Below are positions 42,326 through 51,006 of a stretch of 64,000 bases of DNA, one piece after another. The position numbers were made by a program, and so were the translations under genes. Numbering within the stretch: position 1 is the stretch's first letter; the number at the start of each line of letters is the position of its first letter. The notes under the pieces are model-generated. The model saw nothing but the letters and a program-made list of their open reading frames with translations. It was not told the DNA's origin and ran no database searches. This stretch comes from Lachnospiraceae bacterium (GTDB lineage: Bacteria; Bacillota; Clostridia; Lachnospirales; Lachnospiraceae), in assembly GCA_015056865.1 (NCBI GenBank), contig SVFM01000014.1, positions 1 through 64,000 of the forward strand. The letters run 5' to 3'.

Positions 42326-42821
42326 AGATAGGATCCATAGGTGGTTGGCATATGAGCCACCGGGCTATGCCAGTCGGAGAGAATTTAACTTACTTTGGGT
42401 ATGGTTTGGAATCAGTGTATTGTATAGCTTTCAATTTTTCTTAAGACTGCTTAGTGAATATAACGGATTGTTTGTGTACGTCTATCAAATGGGGTATACG
42501 AAGCTGGTTATGCGGGAGGATGCAGTGATGCCGCCTTTCGGAGAGGTGCTGGGCAGTGGAGCGTCTGGATTTGCCATAGGAATGTGGATAACGGTGTGCT
42601 TTATTGGATACCGGTACTTATATCATTTTCGAGGCAGCAAGAGCATCTATCTGATGCGCCGGATGAAAAAGAGAAGTCTGCTGTGGAAAAATTGTCTATT
42701 AGTTCCTTTGGGAGAGGCTGCAGGGTTTGCTGTGACAGGAATCCTTTTGAGATTGTTATACACGGGCATTTATCTGTTGGTTACACCGGGAAAGTGTCTG
42801 ACATCGGTATGGTGGCGTTAA
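42315..42821 (+). CDS. Membrane protein of the YtrA-controlled ABC operon (2)
   Basis: A 168-residue protein with about three to four hydrophobic segments; no family recognised. The N-terminus (MELKDRIHRWLAYEPPGYASRREFNLL) is cytoplasmic-looking. GGAGGGATC precedes the ATG at 42315, which overlaps the upstream gene by 11 nt, so the two are coupled. It is short for an ABC permease and may pair with the previous protein. The ATPase gene starts 15 nt later. Confidence 0.7.
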   Translation: MELKDRIHRWLAYEPPGYASRREFNLLWVWFGISVLYSFQFFLRLLSEYNGLFVYVYQMGYTKLVMREDAVMPPFGEVLGSGASGFAIGMWITVCFIGYRYLYHFRGSKSIYLMRRMKKRSLLWKNCLLVPLGEAAGFAVTGILLRLLYTGIYLLVTPGKCLTSVWWR

Positions 42822-42836
42822 AGAAAGGAGAAGGGG

Positions 42837-43586
42837 ATGTTAAAGATATACGACGTGAGCAAATTTTATAGAGGTCAACTGCGGACAACGGATGCGTTGA
42901 CCGGGGTCAGCCTGGAGCTGCCAAGGGGAGAGATCGTAGGAATATTTGGAGAGAATGGAGCCGGAAAAACTACGTTGCTGAAATGTATACTGGGGTATTT
43001 GAACTATCAGGGGCAGATCACTCTGGACGGGCAGCCTATCACCAGAAAAAACATAGAAAAAATTTCTTTTGCAACCTGTGAACATTCCTTTTTCCCGGGA
43101 CTTACGGCCAAGGGGCACAGGGAGTTTTACAAAATGCATTTTGAAGGATTTCGAGAAAAACGTTTTGACGCATTGATGGAGTTTTTTGACCTGCCGGATC
43201 ATAAGCCTCTTCGAGCTTTTTCCACCGGCCAGAAGAATCAATTCGAGGTGATTCAGGCCCTTTGTCAAGGAGCGGATTATATTCTGATGGATGAGCCTTT
43301 TGCAGGGAATGACTTGTTTAACAGAGAGGATTTTTATAAGGTGCTTCTGGGGATATTGGAGCCTCAGGAGACAGTGTTGATCGCTACCCATCTCATTGAG
43401 GAGGTAGAGCATCTGATCAGCAGAGCGGTACTTATCCGACGGGGAAAAGTGGTTGGAGATGTGCAGACAGAAGATCTGGAGGAAGAGGGAAGAACTTTGG
43501 TGGATTATGTAAAGGAAACCTACCATTACAGACGGGACCGGGTGAGCAGTGCTTTGGAAAAGTTGACCGGCCAGGAAGAGAGGTGA
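42837..43586 (+). CDS. ABC transporter ATP-binding protein
   Basis: A 249-residue ABC ATPase. Walker A is GENGAGKTT, Walker B is YILMDEPF, and the H-loop is ATHLIEE. The signature motif is degenerate (FSTGQKNQF instead of LSGGQ), and the Q-loop region (ATCEHSFFPGLTA) lacks a clear glutamine. YtrB-like ATPases of YtrA operons show similar variation. AAAGGAGAAGGGG precedes the ATG. It probably energises the two upstream membrane proteins. The direction of transport is unknown. Confidence 0.88.
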   Translation: MLKIYDVSKFYRGQLRTTDALTGVSLELPRGEIVGIFGENGAGKTTLLKCILGYLNYQGQITLDGQPITRKNIEKISFATCEHSFFPGLTAKGHREFYKMHFEGFREKRFDALMEFFDLPDHKPLRAFSTGQKNQFEVIQALCQGADYILMDEPFAGNDLFNREDFYKVLLGILEPQETVLIATHLIEEVEHLISRAVLIRRGKVVGDVQTEDLEEEGRTLVDYVKETYHYRRDRVSSALEKLTGQEER

Positions 43587-43593
43587 ACAGCCC

Positions 43594-44958
43594 ATGAAGA
43601 AGGCCTTGATTTTGTGCATTATTCTGGTGATTTTGTCGGGAACTTTGGTGGTGTCAGCGGCCGGACTGGTTGACAAGGAAAAAGAGAGCATAGTGATTAC
43701 CCAGCAAACTCTGCGGGGGGACCAGCAGGCAGCAGAAGGATGGCAGCTGGAGACAGTGAGTCATTGCGGATATAAACTGAATTGGACGACTACCTTTGCT
43801 GCTGATGATACAGGTGCAGCGACTACGGTGTTTTGTTTTAAGCCTGAGGGAGAGTTCACACGGCCGGTTGACCGGAAGGACGAAGTCACTTTGTATACAG
43901 AGACCGGATTTGGCGTCGGCGGGAACGTTAACTTGAGCGGTGTGGCGCACAGTGATGTATTCAGAGAGATAGCACAGCGCACTTCGGCAGGGGAGACAAG
44001 GACAGAACAAATTTCTCTGGAAGACTATTATACCTATTACCCTCTTACCCTGACCCTGGACGGAAAATATATTCTGGACATAAGAGCTTTTGATGAGGTT
44101 GAGGAGAGTAAGGCGTTGCAGGACGTGATACAGATCCCAGTGCATTCTCAGGAAAAGCTGGAAATGTCGGTCAGCAAGAATAAGGACGGTCAGATCGTAT
44201 CTATCGAATGTAATTCTGTGGATGGGTGGATGGAGACCAATACCCATGGCGTGTTTCCAGAAGAAGGCTGCTACTTTGTGTGTACTCCGACCTATTGGGA
44301 CGGAGAGGCCACAACTCACATTGCAGGCGCCCAAAATGCTATTTACTATATGCCTATCCGTTTGACGCAAAGCAGGGAGATGGTGGGCTTTGACCAGATC
44401 TTTAAGGTGTATGAACTGCAGGAGGATTGTATTGCAGTGGATATGCAGATGGACCAGGCGGGCAATCTGCTGTTGCTTACCAAAGAAAATGACCTGTTGG
44501 TACTGAATGTATATGAACCTTTGGAACAAGAGGGTGAACTGAAAAAGCTTCATACAACGGAACTTATTCCCATGGAGGAAGACTATTATGACCGAATGAC
44601 AATGACTCAGGGCAGTACATTGATCACCTTGAGTAGCGGTGCCTTTTGTCTGCTGACATCCCAAGGGAAGGGGGATTATGAAGTTACACTGCGTGGGAAG
44701 TTAGATCCGGACGGGGAATTGTGCAAGCATTTGCTGGAATACGAAACCTTTGCTTATGATGGAAAGCGTCTTGCAATAGCCTCTTATGAAGCTGGGGGAT
44801 TGCCTGATAACAGCATTTATCTGGCTGTTTACGGGGAGAAGGGACTGGAGTACGTAGGTTTTTACCATCATAGTGGAGATCTGAGCAGCAGTGGATCGGA
44901 TTGGTATCTGCTCATGGGCTATCGAAACAAAGAAAATTTGAAGTTGTGGAAGGAATAA
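43594..44958 (+). CDS. Exported protein of the YtrA-controlled ABC operon
   Basis: A 454-residue protein with a Sec signal peptide (KKALILCIILVILSGTLVVSAAG) and a soluble body rich in beta strands. The C-terminal half may form a propeller-like fold (repeated LDPDGE/YGEKGLEYVGF-type blades). No lipobox and no known family recognised. It starts 7 nt after the ATPase gene and is the last gene of the operon, followed by a long hairpin. It could be the extracellular partner of the transporter. Confidence 0.7.
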   Translation: MKKALILCIILVILSGTLVVSAAGLVDKEKESIVITQQTLRGDQQAAEGWQLETVSHCGYKLNWTTTFAADDTGAATTVFCFKPEGEFTRPVDRKDEVTLYTETGFGVGGNVNLSGVAHSDVFREIAQRTSAGETRTEQISLEDYYTYYPLTLTLDGKYILDIRAFDEVEESKALQDVIQIPVHSQEKLEMSVSKNKDGQIVSIECNSVDGWMETNTHGVFPEEGCYFVCTPTYWDGEATTHIAGAQNAIYYMPIRLTQSREMVGFDQIFKVYELQEDCIAVDMQMDQAGNLLLLTKENDLLVLNVYEPLEQEGELKKLHTTELIPMEEDYYDRMTMTQGSTLITLSSGAFCLLTSQGKGDYEVTLRGKLDPDGELCKHLLEYETFAYDGKRLAIASYEAGGLPDNSIYLAVYGEKGLEYVGFYHHSGDLSSSGSDWYLLMGYRNKENLKLWKE

Positions 44959-44968
44959 TTGAGAGGCT

Positions 44969-45023
44969 GGCGCCTTGGAATAAAAGCGGGCCTCTGGCGC
45001 CCCAGCTTTTATTCCAAAGCGCC
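44969..45023. terminator. Long hairpin between convergent genes
   Basis: A 19 bp stem (GGCGCCTTGGAATAAAAGC against GCTTTTATTCCAAAGCGCC, one mismatch) with a 17 nt loop. It lies between the ABC-operon end and yitT and ends 6 nt before the yitT stop. A T-tract is missing, so it may block read-through in another way. Confidence 0.6.
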
Positions 45024-45029
45024 GGCCGC

Positions 45030-45911
45030 TTAATGTTTTATCAGTTTAAAATTACCGTAGGTCTCATTTACACTCTCGCAGAAAGAGAAGGTGTTGTCGT
45101 ACTTGTCGATGATGTTCTTAAAATCTACAATCTGATGTTTATTTACCACGCACAATAAAACGGTTTTAGAGGAGTTGGTGTAGGCGCCCTGAGCTTCTAT
45201 TTTTGTGGCACCGTGCTTTAAAATATGAGTCAAGTCTTCCGAAATCTGGTTTGGGTGTGTGGTGATCACTGTGAATTTATAGGCAGTTTTTGCACCTTGG
45301 ATAATGTAGTTTCCTACAAAATTGGACACAAAGCAATAGGTAATACAAAGGGCCACCGGCTTATAGTCCAGAAAGCCCTGATCTGAGTACACTAACAGGG
45401 ATACGCCTGCGATGATGGCATTGAGGATAAAGGTAACCATGAAAAAATTGGTATTTGGCCGTATTTTGTTGATGTATTTTGAGACCAGTTCCATTCCGCC
45501 GCTGGCAGAATGGTATTTCAGGCAGATGCCACTGACAAAGCCACTGATGACCCCGCTTATAATGGCAGGAAATATGGTGTCATGTCCCTGGGCATCGTAC
45601 TTTAGCTGCTCCAGCCCCATCTGTTGCAGAAGAAGGTAGGAAAAAGAATAAATCAAAGTAAATATCAGGGATTTTACCGCATATTTTTTCTCTACAAGAA
45701 AGTAGGCCAGGACACAGAGCGGAATGTTGATGAGGATCGACATATAGCTGATACTGAATCCGGTTTTGTATTGTATCATGGTGGCGATACCGTTCAGGCC
45801 TGCCGGTGCAAAATTGTTAACCACAATAAAAATGTGATAGTTGAAGGCCAATAGTAAAGCCATTAAAATAATGATTATGTAGGAAAAAGCGCCTTTTGAT
45901 AATTTTTTCAT
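45030..45911 (-). CDS. YitT family membrane protein
   Basis: A 293-residue protein with six hydrophobic helices in two repeats (YitT/DUF161) and a C-terminal cytoplasmic DUF2179-like domain (TVITTHPNQISEDLTHILKHGATKIEAQGAYTNSSKTVLLCVVNKHQI). Family members are putative transporters of unknown substrate. It is divergent from lysR. Its promoter block is copied upstream of the opine-dehydrogenase-like gene, suggesting joint control. Confidence 0.88.
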   Translation of the reverse strand: MKKLSKGAFSYIIIILMALLLAFNYHIFIVVNNFAPAGLNGIATMIQYKTGFSISYMSILINIPLCVLAYFLVEKKYAVKSLIFTLIYSFSYLLLQQMGLEQLKYDAQGHDTIFPAIISGVISGFVSGICLKYHSASGGMELVSKYINKIRPNTNFFMVTFILNAIIAGVSLLVYSDQGFLDYKPVALCITYCFVSNFVGNYIIQGAKTAYKFTVITTHPNQISEDLTHILKHGATKIEAQGAYTNSSKTVLLCVVNKHQIVDFKNIIDKYDNTFSFCESVNETYGNFKLIKH

Positions 45912-45943
45912 GTTGTCCTCTTAAGCAGTATTAGTATTTGTAG

Positions 45944-46024
45944 TATTTACAGGAACAGTATAGTATACTAAAATGGATTTGAAAAACAAATGTTTTTAAT
46001 ACATATCATCAGAAATAATGATAA
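45944..46024 (-). promoter_or_regulatory. yitT promoter and candidate LysR-type operator (block 1)
   Basis: On the minus strand: TATCAT-N8-ATGATA inverted repeat (46004-46023), then GTTTTTCAA (45987-45979), 16 bp, and TATACTGTTCCTGTAAATA (45962-45944). TATACT is the -10 box and TTTCAA the likely -35. The same elements at the same distances occur upstream of the opine-dehydrogenase-like gene. The inverted repeat also lies just before the lysR start, as expected for self-control. Confidence 0.65.
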
Positions 46025-46035
46025 GGGAGAAGAGG

Positions 46036-46929
46036 ATGGACATACGAAGTATCAGGACATTTGTGAAGGTGGCAGAACTGAAAAGCTTCACGAAGGCAGC
46101 CGAAAAAATGAATTATGTGCAATCTACGGTGACGATGCAGATACAGCAGTTGGAGAAAGAATTGGGATACCCACTTTTTGACAGGATAGGCAAACGGATT
46201 TCCTTAACCTCTCTGGGGCAGGAATTTTTGATATATGCTTATGAAATATTGAATGTGGTGGAGCGGGCCGAGAATGTTGGCAGGAATACAGAAAATATCC
46301 GGGGAACCTTGCGGGTAGGGGTGACGGAATCTTTGATGTTTGGCGTATTGCTGGAACTATTGCCTACGTTTAAGGAAAAGTTCAGGTATCTGGACTTAAG
46401 TCTGAAAACGGGGCATATGACGGAGTTGTTGGAGGAATTGAAGCAGAATCGGCTGGATATGGTTTATGTTTCTGCAAGCCTTAACACAGATCCGGACCTT
46501 TGCTGTTATTATACCCATAAGGAGCACATGGTATTTTTGTGTGGGCCAGGTCACAGCTTGGCCACCCAAAGAAACATTCCTTTACAGGATTTGTTAAGCT
46601 ATGAGTTTTTGGTAACGGAGCGAGAAGGGATTTGTTATGGAAGATTGCGCGAATTGGTAGCCCGGTACAATGCTGTACTCAAGGCTTCCGTGGAGTTGGA
46701 TAGTGTATTTGTGATCACGGAGTTGGTAAAGAGAGGTATGGGACTTGCTTTTTTGCCGGAATATGCGGTTCAAAGGCAGCTGGAGGAAGGCACATTGGTA
46801 AAGCCGGATGTAAATATCGAACCTCAGACCTATTACAGTCAGATCCTTTGTCATAAAAGCAGGTGGATCTCTCCGTTTATGGATGGGTTGATTCGGATGA
46901 TAAAAGAGGTGCGGCCGGAAGAAGAGTGA
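46036..46929 (+). CDS. LysR family transcriptional regulator
   Basis: A 297-residue regulator. The N-terminal helix-turn-helix (MDIRSIRTFVKVAELKSFTKAAEKMNYVQSTVTMQIQQLEKELG) and the periplasmic-binding-like effector domain (LRVGVTESLMFGVLLELLPTFKEKF..) are complete. The ATG at 46036 is preferred over 46018 because GGGAGAAGAGG precedes it and the alignment of the family starts there. It is divergent from yitT. Two copies of a shared operator block suggest that it controls both yitT and the enzyme gene downstream. A bidirectional terminator follows. Confidence 0.92.
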   Translation: MDIRSIRTFVKVAELKSFTKAAEKMNYVQSTVTMQIQQLEKELGYPLFDRIGKRISLTSLGQEFLIYAYEILNVVERAENVGRNTENIRGTLRVGVTESLMFGVLLELLPTFKEKFRYLDLSLKTGHMTELLEELKQNRLDMVYVSASLNTDPDLCCYYTHKEHMVFLCGPGHSLATQRNIPLQDLLSYEFLVTEREGICYGRLRELVARYNAVLKASVELDSVFVITELVKRGMGLAFLPEYAVQRQLEEGTLVKPDVNIEPQTYYSQILCHKSRWISPFMDGLIRMIKEVRPEEE

Positions 46930-46938
46930 TAGGCAAAT

Positions 46939-46970
46939 AAAAAGGGCTCCCACAAGGGGATGCCCTTTTT
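46939..46970. terminator. Bidirectional intrinsic terminator
   Basis: AAAAAGGGC..TCCC pairs with GGGGA..GCCCTTTTT. The A-tract and T-tract serve both convergent genes (lysR and the opine-dehydrogenase-like gene). Confidence 0.85.
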
Positions 46971-46973
46971 CAA

Positions 46974-48212
46974 TTAGCGATCATACACACCTTCATTTAA
47001 GTAGAGCAAAAGTTCCTCTTTGCTCATATCATTAATGCCAAGGTAGGTAAGATTATATCTGCTCTCAGCAAAGAAACTCTTCTTGTGCATGGCACCTGCC
47101 AGAGTGATCATGGAGTCGATGATAGGGGTGGGTACACCATACTGTACGCCAAGATCGTGATAAATCTTACAGCCAATAGGAACATCCTCCGTCATGTAGC
47201 GGTGGTGGATCGTGTTGGGACCGGTGTTGCCTTCGTTGGAGGGCTGGTCAAGAGGGAATACTACATTGTCATTGCCATTTTCATCCAGGCCCATGTACTC
47301 TTGTGTTAATACGCTACGGCGAGAGAAGAACATTTCATATTTGTACTCAGGACAGCCTACGCCGATGGCTTTTGCCAAGGCAATTTCTTCATTGTAGAAC
47401 TGATACTGCACTTCGCAGATGGAAGGGCAAAGTCCGTGAGAGTACATGGAATAGGTGGTTCTGTCATGACCGCAGAAGATCACGCCCCAGTTTTCCATGG
47501 TGGATACGCCCAGCACGGTTGCAGGTACGTGGATTACCGGGTTGACGTTAGCGAAGTCCACATCCAATACAGTGTTTGCTTTGGCAGGGCCGTCTCCCAG
47601 TGTCACGGCATCCATGCAGGGAAGATATTTGGAGGACTCCAGGAAGGCATCCGTATCGGTCATGGGCAGTGCAGCGCCTCTGAGTGTGATGGCTCTGTAT
47701 TTAGCTCCCACGTGAGGGAACTGGAATTTGCCGATACTTTCAATGCGGGTACCGTAGGGAGCAGAAGACCAGCCTCCTACAATGACCTTTTTGGTGCATC
47801 CCATTTCCCGCATTAGGCGGCGCAGCAGGAGACAGGCAAAGTTATCTGTAAAAATATGAATGACTTGTCCATCCTCCAGATAAGGGATCAGTGCTCGGAA
47901 AGTGGGTTCGTGTCCCCAGGAACCCATGGCAATAATGATCTGGCCGGCGCCTTTTACGGCAGCGGCGATGTCAGTGGTCACAAGATCCAGAAATGCCCGG
48001 CCGGAACGCTCAAAGCAATATTTGTTGCGCTGTACGCCGTCCAATAAAATCCCCGTCTTGTCCAGATCCTTCAGAGATGCAGCGGCAAAAGGCATGGCAT
48101 CCCACAGTCTGACTTCTTTTCCTGCAAGTTTGATATCTGCAGCGCAGGTCTTACCTACAGCCCCACCACCCAGAACAGCGATGGGCATATCTTTTAAATA
48201 TTCCATACTCAT
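46974..48212 (-). CDS. NAD/NADP octopine/nopaline dehydrogenase family protein
   Basis: A 412-residue dehydrogenase with an N-terminal Rossmann motif (IAVLGGGAVGKTCAADI) and a C-terminal octopine-dehydrogenase domain containing NPVIHVPATVLG and the catalytic-type histidine region. Family members reduce imines of an amino acid and a keto acid (opines) or related substrates. The substrate here is unknown. GGAG precedes the ATG. It has its own promoter between itself and the PFK gene, sharing an operator block with yitT/lysR, and so is likely under LysR control. Confidence 0.83.
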   Translation of the reverse strand: MSMEYLKDMPIAVLGGGAVGKTCAADIKLAGKEVRLWDAMPFAAASLKDLDKTGILLDGVQRNKYCFERSGRAFLDLVTTDIAAAVKGAGQIIIAMGSWGHEPTFRALIPYLEDGQVIHIFTDNFACLLLRRLMREMGCTKKVIVGGWSSAPYGTRIESIGKFQFPHVGAKYRAITLRGAALPMTDTDAFLESSKYLPCMDAVTLGDGPAKANTVLDVDFANVNPVIHVPATVLGVSTMENWGVIFCGHDRTTYSMYSHGLCPSICEVQYQFYNEEIALAKAIGVGCPEYKYEMFFSRRSVLTQEYMGLDENGNDNVVFPLDQPSNEGNTGPNTIHHRYMTEDVPIGCKIYHDLGVQYGVPTPIIDSMITLAGAMHKKSFFAESRYNLTYLGINDMSKEELLLYLNEGVYDR

Positions 48213-48232
48213 AACAAAAGCTCCTTTTTTTA

Positions 48233-48314
48233 TATTTACAGGAACAGTATAAGGTATGGGAATGATGTTGAAAAACGATTATTTTCAATTGCTGTTATCG
48301 AAATAAACGATAAC
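48233..48314 (-). promoter_or_regulatory. Promoter and candidate LysR-type operator of the opine-dehydrogenase-like gene (block 2)
   Basis: On the minus strand: GTTATCG-N7-CGATAAC (48314-48294), which contains a T-N11-A LysR box, then GTTTTTCAA (48276-48268), 16 bp, and TATACTGTTCCTGTAAATA (48251-48233). The centre of the inverted repeat is about 65 bp upstream of the expected transcript start, the classic LysR recognition position. Confidence 0.65.
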
Positions 48315-48318
48315 TGAA

Positions 48319-49566
48319 TTATTTACGAAGCAATTGCTTTGGTGCATACAGATGTCTGGGCACACCGTTTACCATGATGGGTTGTAACTCGCCTTGAATC
48401 AGGGGAGTGACGTAGGTCATGAATTCTTTTGTCACATCAGCATTGGCTTCATCGATCCATTCCAGAGGAACGCATTGCTCGCCGTTGGCGATCTGGTGGA
48501 TATCCTTTAGTGCTGTTTCGCAGCGGTAAGGAGAATCGGATATTCTCTGGAAGGTCACCATTTGACCGGTCTGGCCGTCCAAAGCGGCTTTTGCTGCAGC
48601 ACTTCCGGCCAGGAAAGCTTCCTGGATATCTGTCAGGGAGGCCAGATGGGAACCTGCTCTCTGAAGAATATTCAGCTCCATAGCCCGGGATTTGCAGCCC
48701 AGCTGGGCGGTCAGATAGTTTGCTAGATAAGTGGCAGTGCCGGTCAGCTGTTTATGGCCAAATACGTCCACATAATCAATATCAGCTCCCAATTCGCATA
48801 CATAGCGGCCGTCTGCCACACGGATGCCCTCGGAAACAGCAACCACGATGGTGGATTTGATGGCAAGGAGTTGGCTGATTTTGGCCTTAAAGTCTTCAAT
48901 ATCAAAAATGCTTTCCGGCAGATAGATCAGGTCGGGACCTTCACAATCCTCGCCCCGGCAAAGGGCAGTGGCACCTGTGAGCCAGCCGGCATTGCGGCCC
49001 ATGATCTCCACCACTGTAACGGAACCCTTGGCGGGGGCCTGACAGATGGTGTCCCGGAGGATTTCCTTCATGGATACAGCAATATATTTGGCAGCACTTC
49101 CAAAACCCGGTGTATGGTCAGTCAAAGGCAGATCATTGTCTACGGTCTTGGGACAGCCGATAAACTTGGTGGGATGACCGATCACGGCGGCATAATCAGA
49201 CAGCTTCTGGATGGTGTCCATGGAATCATTGCCGCCGATGTAGATAAAAGCACCAATATCTAACCGGTCCAGAATAGCAAATATTTTGTCATACACAGCA
49301 GAATCTTTTTTGAAATCCGGTAATTTATATCGGCAGGAGCCTAAAAAGGAGGCGGGGGTGCGTTTTAATAATTCCTCGTCAAGCTGACAGCGGATATGCT
49401 CTGATAAATCGATATATTGTTCTTCCAGCAGTCCCTGTATGCCGCGGAGCATACCGTAGACTTTGGAAACGCCCATGTCAACAGCACAGCGATATACACC
49501 GGCAAGACTGGCATTGATGGCAGCTGTGGGGCCGCCGGATTGTCCTACAATCACGTTATTTCTCAT
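48319..49566 (-). CDS. 6-phosphofructokinase, probably PPi-dependent
   Basis: A 415-residue phosphofructokinase of the long group. GQSGGPTAAINASL starts the fold. GGNDSMDT at 111-118 has Asp where ATP enzymes have Gly, and PKTVDND has Lys140, both marks of the pyrophosphate-using type. It would convert fructose-6-phosphate reversibly to fructose-1,6-bisphosphate using PPi. AGGAGG precedes the ATG. It lies upstream of the opine-dehydrogenase-like gene, which has its own promoter in the gap of 106 nt. Confidence 0.88.
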   Translation of the reverse strand: MRNNVIVGQSGGPTAAINASLAGVYRCAVDMGVSKVYGMLRGIQGLLEEQYIDLSEHIRCQLDEELLKRTPASFLGSCRYKLPDFKKDSAVYDKIFAILDRLDIGAFIYIGGNDSMDTIQKLSDYAAVIGHPTKFIGCPKTVDNDLPLTDHTPGFGSAAKYIAVSMKEILRDTICQAPAKGSVTVVEIMGRNAGWLTGATALCRGEDCEGPDLIYLPESIFDIEDFKAKISQLLAIKSTIVVAVSEGIRVADGRYVCELGADIDYVDVFGHKQLTGTATYLANYLTAQLGCKSRAMELNILQRAGSHLASLTDIQEAFLAGSAAAKAALDGQTGQMVTFQRISDSPYRCETALKDIHQIANGEQCVPLEWIDEANADVTKEFMTYVTPLIQGELQPIMVNGVPRHLYAPKQLLRK

Positions 49567-49657
49567 AAAAAACCTCCTGATTCAGAAATTCTTGTATGTT
49601 TATTTTAATATATTTTGCCAAAGTTTGCCACTATTATTTAGGAGGGTGAAAATGAAT

Positions 49658-49689
49658 TGCGCGGGTCGGAGGATTACCGGGCCCGCGCA
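49658..49689 (-). terminator. Hairpin after the MFS gene
   Basis: TGCGCGGG / CCCGCGCA stem followed on the minus strand by AATTCATTTT. It lies 9 nt after the MFS stop codon and probably ends that transcript. Confidence 0.55.
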
Positions 49690-49698
49690 GCAAGTGTT

Positions 49699-50868
49699 CT
49701 AATTTGCTTTTTTGATGACCTTCCGCTCAATAATGATCACAGAGATGACCGACACCAGAGCATAGGTCAGGAACATGGAAGAGTAGCCAAAGTGTTCTGT
49801 GATAAATCCAAATACCAAGGAACCGACAGCGGCGCCGAAATAGTTGAAAAAGTCCATGATACCGCTGACAGAGGCCTGATTACCTGTCGCTGCAAACTGC
49901 AGGGGAAAGGCGGAGAGAAACACCCCATTGATAATGGAAACAGCAGCGTAGATCAGGCTTAAAGCAATCATTGCTACGATGGGTGGTACCTTAATCAGCA
50001 GGAGGAGAGCTGCAACAATACATACAAGGAAACCGTGGGAGGCGATTTTGTACTCCCTTTCTTTGTAAAACCGACAGATGAAAGGGTAAGCCATGCGGCC
50101 TGCCAGCCCTACCACCGGGATCAGCAGGATAAAGTAGGCTGATGCCTCCAGGTCAATGTTGTACTGGGCCATAAAGAACAAGGTCATCCACAGACTGATG
50201 TTGTCCTTGATCATGCCATGGAACAGGGTGGGAAGGGCCACTGAGTGAATTCTTTTATCTTTGACCAGTTCCTTCATAGGTAGGTGATTGCTCTGTACCG
50301 GCTTGCATTTTACCCGGCTTACGGTAAGAAGTACCGCCAGGCAGAATACCAGCAGGATGGCGCCGGGTACAATGAATGCGAAAGAAAGCCCCAAACTGCC
50401 AATAATACCTGTACATACCAGGATGGCCAAAATATTACCTGCAGCCACAGAGGAGATCATGTAGGACATCATTTTCTTGGCTTTTTCATATTCGTAAATT
50501 TCCGACACTGTTCTGGTAAGGGAACTCCACAGCATAGACTGGGCATAGGCGTTGGAACCCCACAATAGCAAAATTCCGATAAAGGGGGGCAGGAAACCAA
50601 TCAATAAATTGCTGGCACCTGCGATCAAAAGTCCCAGGGACATCATGATCCAGGGAGAGACACGGTCTCCTATGTATCCATTGACCACACGGCCCAAGGC
50701 GTAGACCACGAAGAAGACACTTCCGATCATACCTACCTGCTCCTGGGTCAGAACGAAACTTTCCTTCAGGCCGGGAGAGGCCATGGAGAAGTTCAGTCTG
50801 CCAATGTAGATGGAGGTGTAGGCCAGATAGCAGACCAGAAAGATCAAGTTACTTTTTGTACGTTTCAT
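49699..50868 (-). CDS. MFS transporter
   Basis: A 389-residue major facilitator with about twelve helices. The loop 2-3 signature is GRVVNGYIGDRVSPWIMM, and the N-terminal YIGRLNFSMASPGLKESF resembles the organophosphate:phosphate antiporter/UhpT-like group. AAAAGGAGC precedes the ATG at 50868; the longer track frame lacks a site. It follows rpiR on the same strand but has its own promoter and a terminator in between. The palindrome in its leader suggests RpiR control. A phosphorylated sugar is a reasonable but unproven substrate. Confidence 0.82.
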   Translation of the reverse strand: MKRTKSNLIFLVCYLAYTSIYIGRLNFSMASPGLKESFVLTQEQVGMIGSVFFVVYALGRVVNGYIGDRVSPWIMMSLGLLIAGASNLLIGFLPPFIGILLLWGSNAYAQSMLWSSLTRTVSEIYEYEKAKKMMSYMISSVAAGNILAILVCTGIIGSLGLSFAFIVPGAILLVFCLAVLLTVSRVKCKPVQSNHLPMKELVKDKRIHSVALPTLFHGMIKDNISLWMTLFFMAQYNIDLEASAYFILLIPVVGLAGRMAYPFICRFYKEREYKIASHGFLVCIVAALLLLIKVPPIVAMIALSLIYAAVSIINGVFLSAFPLQFAATGNQASVSGIMDFFNYFGAAVGSLVFGFITEHFGYSSMFLTYALVSVISVIIIERKVIKKAN

Positions 50869-50911
50869 GATGAATGCTCCTTTTAAATGTATTAAACTCT
50901 GTATAGATGCT

Positions 50912-50926
50912 CGAAATAAAGTTTCG
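50912..50926 (-). promoter_or_regulatory. Candidate RpiR operator in the MFS leader
   Basis: CGAAATAAAGTTTCG has CGAAA/TTTCG arms, the GAAA..TTTC type bound by several RpiR/MurR proteins. It lies about 25 bp downstream of the expected transcript start, where a bound repressor would block elongation. Confidence 0.4.
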
Positions 50927-50954
50927 GAAAAATAATTTTGATTGAAACAATGAT

Positions 50955-50983
50955 ACAATAGCACTTACAAAGTGTTTTGTCAA
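50955..50983 (-). promoter_or_regulatory. Promoter of the MFS gene
   Basis: On the minus strand TTGACA (50983-50978), a 17 bp spacer and TATTGT (50960-50955). Confidence 0.6.
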
Positions 50984-51006
50984 CAGAAGTAAGGAGATTT
51001 GACAAT

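Noticed and set aside
44969-45023. Fifth copy of the large hairpin family
   Set aside because: It is a long stem but lacks the conserved core (GGACCCTTGAAA, TTTCACGGAGCGA).
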